Source: Brevibacterium spongiae
GTDB taxonomy: Bacteria; Actinomycetota; Actinomycetes; Actinomycetales; Brevibacteriaceae
Direction: 5' to 3'
Assembly (NCBI RefSeq): GCF_026168515.1
Contig: NZ_CP093443.1
Location: 930,001 to 994,000, forward strand
DNA: 64,000 nt
In this document: positions 33,845 through 42,994 of the stretch, one piece after another
Layout: each line of letters begins with the position of its first letter
Numbering within the stretch: position 1 is the first letter of the stretch
Notes under the pieces: model-generated
What the model was told of the DNA's origin: nothing
Database searches by the model: none
Seen by the model: the letters and a program-made list of their open reading frames with translations, nothing else
Made by a program: the position numbers and the translations under genes

Positions 33845-35173
33845 TCAGTCCGCGTTCGCTTCCTCCGCGTCGTATTCGGCCAGGGCTTGGGAGGCGACGG
33901 AGAACGCGGTGTTCGCGCTCGGCACCGAACAGTAGATGGCCGATTGGAGGAGGACCTCCTTGATCTCGTCGCGCGTGAGTCCGTTGCGGAGTGCGGCCTT
34001 GACGTGCATGGCCAGCTCCGCTTCGTGACCGTCGGCGATCATGGCGGTGAGCGTGATGGCCGAGCGCATCCGCCGTTCGAGACCGGGTCGGGTCCAGATC
34101 TCTCCCCAGGCATAGCGGGTGATGAGGTCTTGGAAATCGCTCGTGAAGTCGTCGACCTTCGCGTTCGCACGGTCGACATGGGCGTCGGAGAGCACCTGAC
34201 GGCGCACGGTCATCCCCGCCTCGCGCACCTCGTCGCGGCTGGCCTCCCTCGGCCCGGATGCGGTGGGCAGGGCAGCACCGGAAGAGCTCGCGTCAGTCCC
34301 GGAAGCGCCCGCACCCGCAGCACCGCCGGCCCCGGCACCGAGTCCCTTCCCGGCGAGGAAGTCGTTGAGCAGTCCCGCGGTCACGGCTGGCGCCTCAGCG
34401 GGCACGAGGTGGGCGGCGCCTTCGATGACTTCGAGCAGGGCGCCGGGGACTGCGTTGGCGATCTCGGCGAGCTTCGTCGCCGGTGTCGGCTGGTCCTCGG
34501 AACCGGCGACGGCCAGCACCGGGCGGGTGATCTCCGGCAGGCGGTCGCGGACGTCGAAAGCGGCGAGGGCGTAGCAGAGGGAGGCGTAGGAGAACCGGTC
34601 GGCGTTCTGCAGCGAATGCAGCAGTGCGGCCGAGGCTTCGGGTTCACGGTCCATGAACCCCTCACCGAACCACCGCTGAGCCGAACCGATGATCTGGGTG
34701 GGCGTGCCCGAGGTCGCCACGGTCTGTGCCCGCTCCTCCCAGGCCGAGGCCTCGCCGATCTTCGCTCCGGTGCAGAACACTGCGATGCGACCGAAGCGAT
34801 CCGCATGGTCGAGGCCGATCTGCAGTCCGATGGCTCCGCCGATCGAATCCCCGGCGAGGTCGACCGGGGTTCCGGGGGCGGCCACATCGGGAAGGACACG
34901 GTCGAGTGTGGACAGGACTGCCTCGGCGAGGTCGGACATCGTGATGCGTGGGGCCACGGACGTCCCCGCGGGGACGTCGATCGGTGCCGACCGGCCGTGA
35001 CCGGGCAGATCGATGCCGATGACCGTCGTCTCCGGGCTGAGTTCGCCGAGCGCGGTGGCCGCCTGCTGCCACAGGGCGGCGACCGAGGTGCCCAGGGACG
35101 GCAGCACGACGAGGACCCTGGCCTCGTCGGTCGGGGTCTCGGGCGCGGCGAGTACGGATGCGGTGAGCTCCAT
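33845..35173 (-). CDS. pcaL: Fused 3-oxoadipate enol-lactonase / 4-carboxymuconolactone decarboxylase
   Basis: A 442-residue fusion. Residues ~1-265 are an alpha/beta hydrolase (GIDLPGHGRS, nucleophile elbow AGDSIGGAIG, late His in EGAAHLVPAE), corresponding to PcaD. A ~40-residue Ala/Gly/Ser linker follows, then a C-terminal CMD domain (~315-440; DFQDLITRYAWGEIWTRPGL, AMHVKAALRNGLTRDEIKEVL), corresponding to PcaC. The PcaDC fusion, PcaL, is known from Rhodococcus and Streptomyces. It converts 4-carboxymuconolactone to 3-oxoadipate. Last gene of the operon, 41 bp after pcaB. ATG 35173 preferred to GTG 35182. Confidence 0.95.
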   Translation of the reverse strand: MELTASVLAAPETPTDEARVLVVLPSLGTSVAALWQQAATALGELSPETTVIGIDLPGHGRSAPIDVPAGTSVAPRITMSDLAEAVLSTLDRVLPDVAAPGTPVDLAGDSIGGAIGLQIGLDHADRFGRIAVFCTGAKIGEASAWEERAQTVATSGTPTQIIGSAQRWFGEGFMDREPEASAALLHSLQNADRFSYASLCYALAAFDVRDRLPEITRPVLAVAGSEDQPTPATKLAEIANAVPGALLEVIEGAAHLVPAEAPAVTAGLLNDFLAGKGLGAGAGGAAGAGASGTDASSSGAALPTASGPREASRDEVREAGMTVRRQVLSDAHVDRANAKVDDFTSDFQDLITRYAWGEIWTRPGLERRMRSAITLTAMIADGHEAELAMHVKAALRNGLTRDEIKEVLLQSAIYCSVPSANTAFSVASQALAEYDAEEANAD

Positions 35174-35214
35174 GGATGTCACTTTCTCAGTCGGGGTGTC
35201 ACAGACAGGGTGTC

Positions 35215-36585
35215 TCAGTCGAAGGACGGCAGGTCGATCTCCTGCGGTCCGGAATTGTCGATGGTGCGTAGGATCGTCCGGCGGATGTCTTCGGCCTCGC
35301 CGAGGTAGGACTCGGGTGTGAAGAACTCCGCGATCCCGTCCTCGTCGCCGACCGCCTCGCGCAGGGCGGAGACGGGGTCGGTTCCGGGGGCCGTGATCGC
35401 GGCGAGCTGGTCCTTGCTCAGCCGGTCGCCGAAGACGATGTTGAGCTTCTCGCCGAAGATCCCGGGGCCGGCTGCGTCGAGGTTCGCACGCATCGCGTCG
35501 GGCCGGATCGTCAGGCCCGCGATCATCTCATCGAGCATGATGAGCGACGAGACCGCCAAGGTCATGAGTTCGGAGAGGGCGGGCCATTCGGCATGCCAGG
35601 CACCGTCGGAGCGTTCTTCGACCGCCTCGGCGGCGGCCGTGGTCAGAGTGGACAGAGCGCCGGGCACGCGCATGCCGTTGCGGTGGAGTAGCACCGCCGA
35701 GGTGGGATTCGATTTGTGCGGCATCGCCGATGATCCGCCGGTGGCGGCCAGGGACAGCTCCCCGATCTCGGGGCGGACGCCGACGAGGACGTCGCGGGCG
35801 ATCGAGGCACCGACGGTCACACATTGGGTCAGATGAGTTCCCCAGGACATGATGCGCACGCGGTCGGTGTGCCAGGGGACGGGGATCTGGGTGAGCGCGG
35901 CATCGGGGCCGACCATCTGCATATGGAACTCGCGCAGCAGCGAGTCGGTCGAGTCTCCTGCGAACCAGCGGATCGCGGCCCGGGTTCCGGCGGCACCGCC
36001 CACCTGCACGTAGTCGACGTAGGGGGCCTGAGCCTGGACTTCGTTGACCTCGGCGGCCCAGTTCGCAGCCTTGAGTCCGAAGGTTGTCGGAAGGGCAGGC
36101 TGGGTGAGTGTGCGCGCCAGGCACAGGGTCTGCGCGTGGGATTCGGAGAGCTCGACGAGGGAGGCGCCGATGACCTCGAGGCGGGCCTGCATCTGCCTCA
36201 CGACTCGGGAGACGAGCAGACCGATGGCCGTGTCGATGACATCTTGGCTGGTCAGCCCCCGATGCACGCAGCGGGAGGCCTCCGCGCTCAGCCGTTCGCG
36301 GACGAGGCTGAGGAACGGGATGACGGGGTTGCCGCCGGATTCGGCGGTCTCGCCCAAGGACTCGAGGTGGGAGTGATCGTCCGTCAGCGATCGGACGGTG
36401 GCGTCGATGGCGGCGGCCACCTCGGCGCGGGTCTCCGACGACACCAGCCCCACCCGTCCCTGGGCGACGATCCACGCGGTCTCGACCTGCCCGATCGCGG
36501 AGATGAGCGCGGCGTCGTCGATGGCTTCGGCCCCGCGCAGATCGCCGGGGGCGAAGAGGAAGCGGGTGTGGGCGGTGTCGGTCAT
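35215..36585 (-). CDS. pcaB: 3-carboxy-cis,cis-muconate cycloisomerase
   Basis: A 456-residue fumarase/aspartase superfamily enzyme. The signature GGSSAMPHKSNPTSAVLLH is intact, with earlier LTSQDVIDTA and HTQPALPTTFG-like segments (RTLTQPALPTTFG). It cyclises 3-carboxy-cis,cis-muconate to 4-carboxymuconolactone. ATG 36585 lies only 4 bp past the pcaG stop and after a suitable purine-rich stretch in pcaG, so it is translationally linked. The frame extends upstream but overlaps pcaG without homology. Confidence 0.95.
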   Translation of the reverse strand: MTDTAHTRFLFAPGDLRGAEAIDDAALISAIGQVETAWIVAQGRVGLVSSETRAEVAAAIDATVRSLTDDHSHLESLGETAESGGNPVIPFLSLVRERLSAEASRCVHRGLTSQDVIDTAIGLLVSRVVRQMQARLEVIGASLVELSESHAQTLCLARTLTQPALPTTFGLKAANWAAEVNEVQAQAPYVDYVQVGGAAGTRAAIRWFAGDSTDSLLREFHMQMVGPDAALTQIPVPWHTDRVRIMSWGTHLTQCVTVGASIARDVLVGVRPEIGELSLAATGGSSAMPHKSNPTSAVLLHRNGMRVPGALSTLTTAAAEAVEERSDGAWHAEWPALSELMTLAVSSLIMLDEMIAGLTIRPDAMRANLDAAGPGIFGEKLNIVFGDRLSKDQLAAITAPGTDPVSALREAVGDEDGIAEFFTPESYLGEAEDIRRTILRTIDNSGPQEIDLPSFD

Positions 36586-36589
36586 TGCG

Positions 36590-37174
36590 TCAGTCCTCGT
36601 GGCCGGGGAATCGGAGGAAGGGGGTTTCCTCCTCACCCTGCAACCGTATGTCGAAGTGCAGCGATCCGTCAGCCCCTCGGGTGGCGATGAGGCGTGCGCG
36701 TTCGGATTCGTCGAGGGAGGACAGCAGCGGGTCGGCAGCCAGGGCCGCGGTGTCCTCGGGCAGATAGATCCGGGTGAACAGGCGGTTGAGCAGTCCGCGG
36801 GCGAAGATGACGACGCTGATGAACGGGGCCTTGCCGGCCTCGGTGGGGCCGGGGTTGACGGTGGAGAAGCTGAACTCGCCCTCGGGGTCGACGGCGGTGC
36901 GGCCGAAGCCGGTGAAGGTGAAGCCGTTGCGGCGCAGTGAGCCCGTGGCGCGGGGGACTTCGCCGTTCTCGTCGGGCTGCCAGATCTCGAGGATGGCATC
37001 GGGGACGGGTTCGCCGGCGCCGTCAAAGACGGTCCCGGTCAGCTGCACGGCGCGGGCCGATCCGGGCGGGACGAGCTCGTTGTCATGGTCGAAGGGCAGG
37101 GCATAGCCGTAGAACGGCCCGACGGTCTGGCCCGGGGTCGGCGTCAGGTCTGGGGTTGCGGTGAGATCAGTCAT
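36590..37174 (-). CDS. pcaG: Protocatechuate 3,4-dioxygenase, alpha subunit
   Basis: A 194-residue intradiol dioxygenase subunit. It has the family start TPGQTVGPFYGYALP, then VFDGAGEPVPDAILEIWQPDENG. It lacks the complete Tyr/His iron ligand set, as expected of the alpha chain, whose partner PcaH supplies it. Its ATG overlaps the pcaH stop by 8 bp (ATGACTGA), consistent with stoichiometric synthesis. Confidence 0.96.
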   Translation of the reverse strand: MTDLTATPDLTPTPGQTVGPFYGYALPFDHDNELVPPGSARAVQLTGTVFDGAGEPVPDAILEIWQPDENGEVPRATGSLRRNGFTFTGFGRTAVDPEGEFSFSTVNPGPTEAGKAPFISVVIFARGLLNRLFTRIYLPEDTAALAADPLLSSLDESERARLIATRGADGSLHFDIRLQGEEETPFLRFPGHED

Positions 37175-38027
37175 CGTCCTCTTCTTCCATCCAGGTCCGG
37201 TTGGCTCCGGTGAGCACGATGTCCCAGTTGTATCCCATGAGGAACTCGTGCTCGGTGATGTTGTGGTCATAGGTCGCCACCAGACGGTCACGGGCCTTCT
37301 GGTCGGTGATCGACTGGTAGATCGGGTCGAGAGCGAAGAGCGGATCGCCGGGGAAGTACATCTGGGTGATCATGCGCTGGGTGAACTCGGAGCCGAAGAG
37401 CGAGAAGTGGATGTGGGCCGGCCGCCAGGCATTGTGGTGGTTCTTCCACGGGTAGGGGCCGGGTTTGATCGTCGTGAACGAATAGGAGCCGTCATCGCCG
37501 GTGAGGGTGCGTCCGACGCCGGTGAAGTTCGGGTCGATCGGTGCCGGGTGCTGGTCGCGTTTGTGGATATAGCGCCCGGCCGAGTTCGCCTGCCAGATCT
37601 CGACGAGCTGATTGCGCACGGGACGACCTTCGCCGTCGAGGATGCGACCGGTCACGCGGATGCGCTCACCGATCGGTTCGCCGTCGGCCTGGATGGTCAG
37701 ATCCGATTCGAGGGTGCCGATGTCGCGGTGTCCGAAGGCGGGGGAGAAGAGTTCGATCGTCTCCGGGTCGGTGTGGCGAGGGTCCTTCGTCGGGTGGCGC
37801 AGGATCGAGGACCGGTAGGGGCGGTAGTCCAGTCGCGGCTGGGTCTCCGGTTTCTTCCCGCCGGCGACCTCCTGCTTGTACTGCGTTTCGATGCCGTCGA
37901 TCTCCTCCGACAGGGTCGCCTGGGATTCGGCGGCGTCGTCGGGGCCTTTCACGGCCTCAGCGATGACGGTCGGGGAATCGAACGCCTCGGTGGTCTCTTC
38001 GGGCTCCGAGGTCTGGTGCTGACTCAT
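37167..38027 (-). CDS. pcaH: Protocatechuate 3,4-dioxygenase, beta subunit
   Basis: A 286-residue catalytic subunit. The Fe(III) ligands are visible: Tyr in SAGRYIHKRDQH, Tyr in KPGPYPWKNHH, and the two His of WRPAHIHFSLFG. It cleaves protocatechuate between the hydroxyls to 3-carboxy-cis,cis-muconate. The N-terminal ~45 residues are an acidic extension (EPEETTEAFDSP) beyond the usual ~240-residue length. It lies 81 bp after pobA with no visible terminator between, so the operon runs pobA-pcaH-pcaG-pcaB-pcaL. Confidence 0.97.
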   Translation of the reverse strand: MSQHQTSEPEETTEAFDSPTVIAEAVKGPDDAAESQATLSEEIDGIETQYKQEVAGGKKPETQPRLDYRPYRSSILRHPTKDPRHTDPETIELFSPAFGHRDIGTLESDLTIQADGEPIGERIRVTGRILDGEGRPVRNQLVEIWQANSAGRYIHKRDQHPAPIDPNFTGVGRTLTGDDGSYSFTTIKPGPYPWKNHHNAWRPAHIHFSLFGSEFTQRMITQMYFPGDPLFALDPIYQSITDQKARDRLVATYDHNITEHEFLMGYNWDIVLTGANRTWMEEEDDD

Positions 38028-38108
38028 CGTCGAACCTTTCTTCGTCTCTTCGTCGGTTGACGTCGTTGTGGGGTCGGTGGGGGCGGTGAGGCCGGGTGGG
38101 GGAGCGGC

Positions 38109-39293
38109 TCAGCCGTGTGGCCAGCCGGTGTAGCACTCGGCGAGGTAACGGCGGCCGTGGTCGGAATCGAGGATGGACCCCAGCTCGCCGAGGCTGCGCT
38201 TCGTTTCGAAGGCATCCTGCGTTGGGTCGGTGTGGAGCATCCGGGTCATCTGGTAGGAGAAGTTCTGTGCTTTCCAGACCCGTTTGGTCGCGGTCTGGGA
38301 GTAGCCTGCCAGCGCCTCGGTGTCGGAGTCCTTGAGCGCCTTGATCAGGGCGGGGGCGAGCACAGCGACGTCGGCGAAGGCGAGGTTGAGGCCTTTCGCG
38401 CCGGTCGGCGGGACCGTGTGGGCGCTGTCGCCGGCGAGGAAGAGGGAGCCGTGCTGCATGGGTTCGGTCACGGCCGAGCGGAAGGGGAGCACAGTCTTGT
38501 CGAAGATCGGCCCGGTCTTGAGCTCGAAGCCGTCGGGGCCGTCGACGCGGGACTGGAGCTCGGTCCAGATCCGGTCATCGGACCAGTCGGCCACGTCGGT
38601 GTCGGGGGAGGCCTGGAAGTACATGCGCTGGACGTTCGAGCTGCGTTGGGAGATGAGCGCGAAGCCGCGTTCGGAGCGGGAGTAGATGAGCACTTCGTGA
38701 CTGGGTGGGGCTTCGCAGAGGATGCCGAACCAGGCAAAGGGGTACTCGTGGAAGAAGCGCTGTCGGGTGCCCTCGGGGATCATCGAGCGGCAGGGGCCGC
38801 GGGAGCCGTCGGCGCCGACGACGTAGCGGGCTCGGATCGTCAGTTCCTCGCCGTCTGCGGTGGTGGCGGTGACCCAGGGACGTTCGGATTCGATATCGCC
38901 GAGGTGGGTGTCCGTGACCGAGTAGTAGATCGGTTCGCCCGTGCGTTCGCGGGCGGCGGCGAGGTCGACGAAGATCTCGTTCTGGGGGTAGAGCCAGACC
39001 GATTCGCCGGCGAGTTCCGGGAAGTCGAAGGGGTGGGAGACGCCGTTGACGCGGATGTCGATGCCGTCGTGGCGGTGTCCTTCGGTGTGGACGCGGGATT
39101 CGACGCCGGCGGCCTCGAGCATGCGCACGGATCCTGCTTCGAGGATTCCTGCGCGGTGGGTGTGGGCGATCTCGTCGCGGCTGCGATTGTCGATGACGAC
39201 GGAATCGATGCCGGCGTTGTGCATCAGGTGCGCGAGCATGAGCCCCGCGGGTCCCGCGCCGACGATCGCGACGTCTGTCTGAAGTTCTGGCAC
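38109..39293 (-). CDS. pobA: 4-hydroxybenzoate 3-monooxygenase
   Basis: A 394-residue class A flavoprotein hydroxylase of exactly the PobA length. FAD motif GAGPAGLMLAHLM near the N-terminus, the ADGSRG loop (DG motif) at ~160, and GDSAHTVPPTGAKGLNLAFADV near 300 are present. It hydroxylates 4-hydroxybenzoate to protocatechuate with NAD(P)H and O2. First gene of the pob-pca operon. A 16-bp sequence 66-81 bp upstream is shared with the mdlC/iclR promoter region. Confidence 0.97.
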   Translation of the reverse strand: MPELQTDVAIVGAGPAGLMLAHLMHNAGIDSVVIDNRSRDEIAHTHRAGILEAGSVRMLEAAGVESRVHTEGHRHDGIDIRVNGVSHPFDFPELAGESVWLYPQNEIFVDLAAARERTGEPIYYSVTDTHLGDIESERPWVTATTADGEELTIRARYVVGADGSRGPCRSMIPEGTRQRFFHEYPFAWFGILCEAPPSHEVLIYSRSERGFALISQRSSNVQRMYFQASPDTDVADWSDDRIWTELQSRVDGPDGFELKTGPIFDKTVLPFRSAVTEPMQHGSLFLAGDSAHTVPPTGAKGLNLAFADVAVLAPALIKALKDSDTEALAGYSQTATKRVWKAQNFSYQMTRMLHTDPTQDAFETKRSLGELGSILDSDHGRRYLAECYTGWPHG

Positions 39294-39358
39294 CGTGGCC
39301 TCCTTGCCGTATCTCGTCTACTCAGTGTGCGCCGAGTCACTGACACGGCGCGACGACG

Positions 39359-39374
39359 TTCTCAATGAACGGGA
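39359..39374. promoter_or_regulatory. Putative IclR-family operator upstream of pobA
   Basis: TTCTCAATGAACGGGA, with flanks forming CGTTC-tcaat-GAACG. It differs at one base from the sequence at 53943-53958 between the iclR gene and mdlC. It lies in the 115-bp gap between pobA and the AAA ATPase gene. Confidence 0.55.
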
Positions 39375-39408
39375 AGCAGGGTCGAGGCGGGAGGGTTCAA
39401 GGTCGTGG

Positions 39409-40647
39409 TCAGCGGTGGGCTGGCCAATCGCTGGAGAGATATGCCTCTATCGCGCGGTTGCGGAAGGTGTAGATCCGTCCTCTTTCGATGATCTTGCGGT
39501 TGGTGTCCAATCGCTGTGCGATGGGCCCGATCTGGCTGGATCGCTCGAATCCCATGGCGAGGGCGATGTTCTTCAGGCTGCGGTCCTTGGGTGGAAGTTC
39601 GATCATCGCATCGAGCAGCTCGCGCTCTCTGCCCGGAAGGCGGTCGAGTATGCGCTCCACGTGACCTGCCGCCTCGTCGCGTGCCGCTTGTTGCCACCCT
39701 TTGAGCACCTGGTCTCGGGTGATCGCATCGGTGCTGCCCGCGTACCACGCCTTTTCGCCGGCGAGTTGAAAAAGGAAAGGCTCGCCTTTGCACAGTTCGA
39801 GTATTTCGTCTCGTGCGGAAGGCTCCAGCGTCACGCAGCGAATCCCGCCCTGATCGTCGGGCACTTCCCAGCCAGAGAGCACGAAAGGCTGCAGTGCCGC
39901 CTCAAGGTCAGAGTCGCCGAATGATTCGAGGGTAGTCGTTGCGAAGCGTCTGGCGAAGGTGGCGCCGCGTCTGGCCGAACTCATGTCGGCGAAGTCGGGC
40001 AGGCCCGTGAGGTAGACGGAAATCGGAAGGAGTCGATCAACGAGGCGCCCGCCGGGAACTCGCACTTGAACTTCGCGGGACATTGCGTCCCCCAGGGCTA
40101 TGAGGAGCTGGGAGAGCATGTGCTCGTCGGCAATGTTCTGTACTTCGTCGATGTGGATCAGCACGACCACGTCGCCCTGATTCATGGCCGCGATACCTAC
40201 CTCCACCAGGAGCTCGGTGAGCGATGTGAAGGGTTCGGGGCCCTCCGACTCGCGCAGGCTCAAACCGTACCCTTTGAGCGAGATCTGGGAGACGCGCTCG
40301 ATCAGATCGCCGAGTCTCTTTTCTCTTGCGGTCGCCAACCCGGCAGTTTCCGCAAGCTTCAGGATTGCGTGCGCGACGACCTTCAAAGGATCGGCTTTCG
40401 AAGGGATGCGGAGTTGTCTGGTGACCCAGTCGCCGTGTGCGGCTGCATCGCCGGCGATCTTTGACAGAAGGCTGGATTTGCCGAGGCCTGGCTCACCGAG
40501 GATTGTTCGCCCTCGTTCCGGCAGGCCTGCGAGGCGTCGGGGCCTGACGATGTCGCTCCAGTCGCGGAGTTGGTCCTCACGGCCGGCCCAGACCGGAGGC
40601 ACCACATCGGCGTGGGGACTGAATGGGCAATTCGTCGAAGTGCGCAC
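39409..40647 (-). CDS. AAA ATPase (Orc1/STAND-like) of unknown role
   Basis: A 412-residue ATPase. Walker A GEPGLGKSS lies near residue 50 and Walker B VVVLIHIDEVQN near 150, followed by sensor-like TGLPDF. The C-terminal ~80 residues look like a winged helix (MGFERSSQIGPIAQRLDTNRKI). The frame is open upstream to 40767, but the upstream part is an AT-rich double palindrome, so GTG 40647 is taken as the start, probably of a leaderless message. Codon use and local composition are less GC-rich than the neighbours, and the 9-mer CCGCCTCGG common elsewhere is missing, hinting at acquisition. Similar proteins occur near defence or mobile loci, but none is visible here. Confidence 0.72.
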   Translation of the reverse strand: MRTSTNCPFSPHADVVPPVWAGREDQLRDWSDIVRPRRLAGLPERGRTILGEPGLGKSSLLSKIAGDAAAHGDWVTRQLRIPSKADPLKVVAHAILKLAETAGLATAREKRLGDLIERVSQISLKGYGLSLRESEGPEPFTSLTELLVEVGIAAMNQGDVVVLIHIDEVQNIADEHMLSQLLIALGDAMSREVQVRVPGGRLVDRLLPISVYLTGLPDFADMSSARRGATFARRFATTTLESFGDSDLEAALQPFVLSGWEVPDDQGGIRCVTLEPSARDEILELCKGEPFLFQLAGEKAWYAGSTDAITRDQVLKGWQQAARDEAAGHVERILDRLPGRERELLDAMIELPPKDRSLKNIALAMGFERSSQIGPIAQRLDTNRKIIERGRIYTFRNRAIEAYLSSDWPAHR

Positions 40648-40648
40648 G

Positions 40649-40690
40649 TTGTTAATATTAACAAGAATCGGGTGCGACGTTAATATTAAC
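40649..40690 (-). promoter_or_regulatory. Promoter with paired TTAATATTAA operators
   Basis: A perfect 16-bp palindrome, TTGTTAATATTAACAA (40649-40664), and a perfect 12-bp palindrome, GTTAATATTAAC (40679-40690), have centres 28 bp apart. On the minus strand TAATAT forms a -10 box seven bases before GTG 40647, and TTAACG inside the second palindrome sits at -35 with a 17-bp spacer. Binding to the palindromes would therefore block the promoter. Confidence 0.6.
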
Positions 40691-40838
40691 AGCTGCTGCT
40701 CGGGTCCCGTCGGACTAGCCGGGAATGGGATTCCTGGTCGCGCAAGGCTGCCACCCGGTTGACGCACATCGAATTGTTGAGCAAAATGGGCGGTTGTTGT
40801 GTTCGCCCGCGAACCTGCCGTGAAGAGAAAGCAGCTTA

Positions 40839-41894
40839 ATGATCATCACCGGACTCATTGTCGGCCTTGTCCTCGGATTCGTCTTCCAGCGAGGACGTTT
40901 CTGTGTGACCGGTGCCTTCCGTGACCTCACCCTGACGGGAAACACGCGGTGGTTCTCCGCACTCATCGTGCTCATCGCCGTCCACTCCATCGGGCTCGTC
41001 CTGCTCAACAGCTTCGGCGTCATCAACCTCGAAGCGACGCCGTTCCCGTGGCTGGCCTCGATCGTCGGCGGACTGATCTTCGGCTTCTCCATGGTCTACG
41101 CCGGAGGCTGTGCGACGGGCACCTACTACCGGGCCGGTGAAGGACTCGTCGGCAGCTGGTTCGCCCTGATCTTCTACGCGCTGTTCTCCGCCGTCATGAA
41201 GCTCGGCCCCGCCGCAGGCTTCACCGAGGGAATCCGCTCGATCACCCTGGGCAACGGCAGCCTGCAGGCGACCACGGGGCTGAGCCCATGGGTCTTCGTC
41301 GCCATCATCTCGGCGATCGCCATCTGGCTGACCGTCCACCACACCCGCAAGCTCAAGGCCCCTATGGCCACCCTGCCCCCGCGCAAGACCGGTCTGGCAC
41401 ACCTGCTCACCGAGAAGCGCTGGAACCCCTTCGCCACGGCCGTGGTCATCGGCATCATCGCCACGATCGCCTGGCCGCTCTCGGCCGCCACGGGACGCAA
41501 CTCAGGTCTGGGCATCACGACCCCCTCGGCGCACCTCGTCGGCTACCTGAGCACCGGAGACACGAAGCTCATCGACTGGGGCGTCATGCTCGTCATCGGC
41601 ATCCTCGTCGGCTCCTTCATCGCCGCGAAGGCGTCCGGTGAGTTCCGAATCCGCGTGCCGGACAAGGGCACGATCATCAAGTCGATCATCGGCGGCGTCG
41701 GCATGGGCGTCGGCGCGGCCATCGCAGGCGGCTGCACCGTCGGCAACGCCATGGTCTCGACCGCACAGTTCGAATACCAGGGCTGGGTGTCGATGGTCTT
41801 CATGATCGTCGGCTCCGGAATCGCCGCCAAGGTCTCCATCAAACCCAAGAAGTCGCAGGTCGCAGCACCCGCGGCGGAAAGCAGGACTGTATGA
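40839..41894 (+). CDS. tsuA: YeeE/YedE thiosulfate transporter
   Basis: A 351-residue membrane protein with about nine hydrophobic segments and the Cys-containing motifs of the family, GGCATGTYYRAGEG and GGCTVGNAMVSTAQF; these Cys relay thiosulfate in TsuA. N-terminal GLVLGFVFQRGRFCVTGAFRD is also conserved. The stop overlaps the start of a TusA-like gene (ATGA), reproducing the tsuA-tsuB pair. It imports thiosulfate as a sulfur source. Start ATG 40839 agrees with the conserved N-terminus. Confidence 0.94.
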   Translation: MIITGLIVGLVLGFVFQRGRFCVTGAFRDLTLTGNTRWFSALIVLIAVHSIGLVLLNSFGVINLEATPFPWLASIVGGLIFGFSMVYAGGCATGTYYRAGEGLVGSWFALIFYALFSAVMKLGPAAGFTEGIRSITLGNGSLQATTGLSPWVFVAIISAIAIWLTVHHTRKLKAPMATLPPRKTGLAHLLTEKRWNPFATAVVIGIIATIAWPLSAATGRNSGLGITTPSAHLVGYLSTGDTKLIDWGVMLVIGILVGSFIAAKASGEFRIRVPDKGTIIKSIIGGVGMGVGAAIAGGCTVGNAMVSTAQFEYQGWVSMVFMIVGSGIAAKVSIKPKKSQVAAPAAESRTV

Positions 41895-42115
41895 AGCAAG
41901 TACTCGAAACCGACGGCCAGGTCTGCCCCTTCCCGCTCGTCGAAGCCAAGGACGCGATGACCGGTCTGGAGGCCGGCGATGAACTCGTCATCAACTTCGA
42001 CTGCACCCAAGCCACCGAGGCGATCCCGCAGTGGGCCGCCGAGAACGGCTACCCCGTGACCCACTTCGACCGGGTCACCGACGCCAGCTGGACCATCACC
42101 GTCCAGAAGGCCTGA
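41891..42115 (+). CDS. tsuB: TusA-like sulfur-carrier protein
   Basis: A 74-residue TusA-fold protein with the persulfide-forming Cys in QVCPFPLVEAK. Its ATG overlaps the tsuA stop by 4 bp. In characterised pairs the protein stimulates thiosulfate uptake by TsuA, probably by taking the sulfane sulfur on the cytoplasmic side. A dedicated role with TsuA is more likely than a role in tRNA thiolation. Confidence 0.93.
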   Translation: MKQVLETDGQVCPFPLVEAKDAMTGLEAGDELVINFDCTQATEAIPQWAAENGYPVTHFDRVTDASWTITVQKA

Positions 42116-42147
42116 CCTCGAAGGCCTGACCCAACCAGGCCCACCAC

Positions 42148-42918
42148 CTACAGCCTCACGATCGTCTCCGCACCATCGGCGACGGTCAGCCGCATGATCG
42201 TGTTCTGCTCGATGAGACTCCATCCCTTGTGTTCGAGTCCCGAGGAGGACACGATCATTGCGTTGTCGGGCGTCCGCTGCCAACTCATCCGGTAGTAGTG
42301 GTCGTGATGATCGGGCGGCAGAGGTCCCTGCAGATAGGGCACCTGGGTCCCGGCCGTGGCATGGACGACGATCATCTCCTCGGTGGTCAGGAAGAGCAGA
42401 TTGATGCCAGGGTGATCGAAGTCCGCGCGCAGCATCCGCACCGTCGAAGTCACCGCATCGAGCAGTGACTTGCCGAGGCGCAGGTCCCTTAAGACGAGGG
42501 CGAAGACGATCGCCGAATCCGTTGTCCCACCCACCTCGTCGACCTCGGCGACGGTCACATATTCGCGCAGCCGCTCGATCGGATGCACCGAGCCGTTGTG
42601 CGCCATCGCCACACCGTCGGCGAGGAACGGGTGCGTGTTCTCCTCGAGGTCGGCCAAGCCCGTCGTCGCCATCCGCAGATGGCAGATCCGCCCCTCCACC
42701 GCTTCCGCATCCAACGCGCGGGTCAGCCGGGGATCGTCGGCACCTTCGGTGGGCGTGCGGAACCGCGCGACCGCCTCGGCGTCGGTGTCGATCCATGCCG
42801 TGCCCCACCCGTCATCGTGGACCGATCCCATCGACTGCCACTGACGGCACTCATCAGCACCGATGAGGTCAGCGGCCGTGGTCGGGGTGGGGGAGATGAA
42901 ACCGAGCAGCCTGCACAT
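42148..42918 (-). CDS. Class II glutamine amidotransferase (EgtC/YafJ-like)
   Basis: A 256-residue Ntn-hydrolase. The catalytic Cys follows Met1 (MCRLLGF), with WGTAW, HLRMATTG and AHNGSVHP in the usual order; these bind glutamine. It belongs to the stand-alone YafJ/EgtC group. EgtC removes glutamate during ergothioneine synthesis, but no egtA/B/D/E genes are visible here, so that role is not supported. Convergent with tsuB. Confidence 0.9.
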   Translation of the reverse strand: MCRLLGFISPTPTTAADLIGADECRQWQSMGSVHDDGWGTAWIDTDAEAVARFRTPTEGADDPRLTRALDAEAVEGRICHLRMATTGLADLEENTHPFLADGVAMAHNGSVHPIERLREYVTVAEVDEVGGTTDSAIVFALVLRDLRLGKSLLDAVTSTVRMLRADFDHPGINLLFLTTEEMIVVHATAGTQVPYLQGPLPPDHHDHYYRMSWQRTPDNAMIVSSSGLEHKGWSLIEQNTIMRLTVADGAETIVRL

Positions 42919-42994
42919 GCGCCCTCCTTCGCTCTGACCTCAGGCTACGCCCGAAACGGTGGGCAATGTCAGTGCCGATGTCTAGACTCGAGGC

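Noticed and set aside
42148..42918. EgtC of ergothioneine synthesis
   Set aside because: The amidotransferase resembles EgtC, but no egtA, egtB, egtD or egtE is in the neighbourhood.
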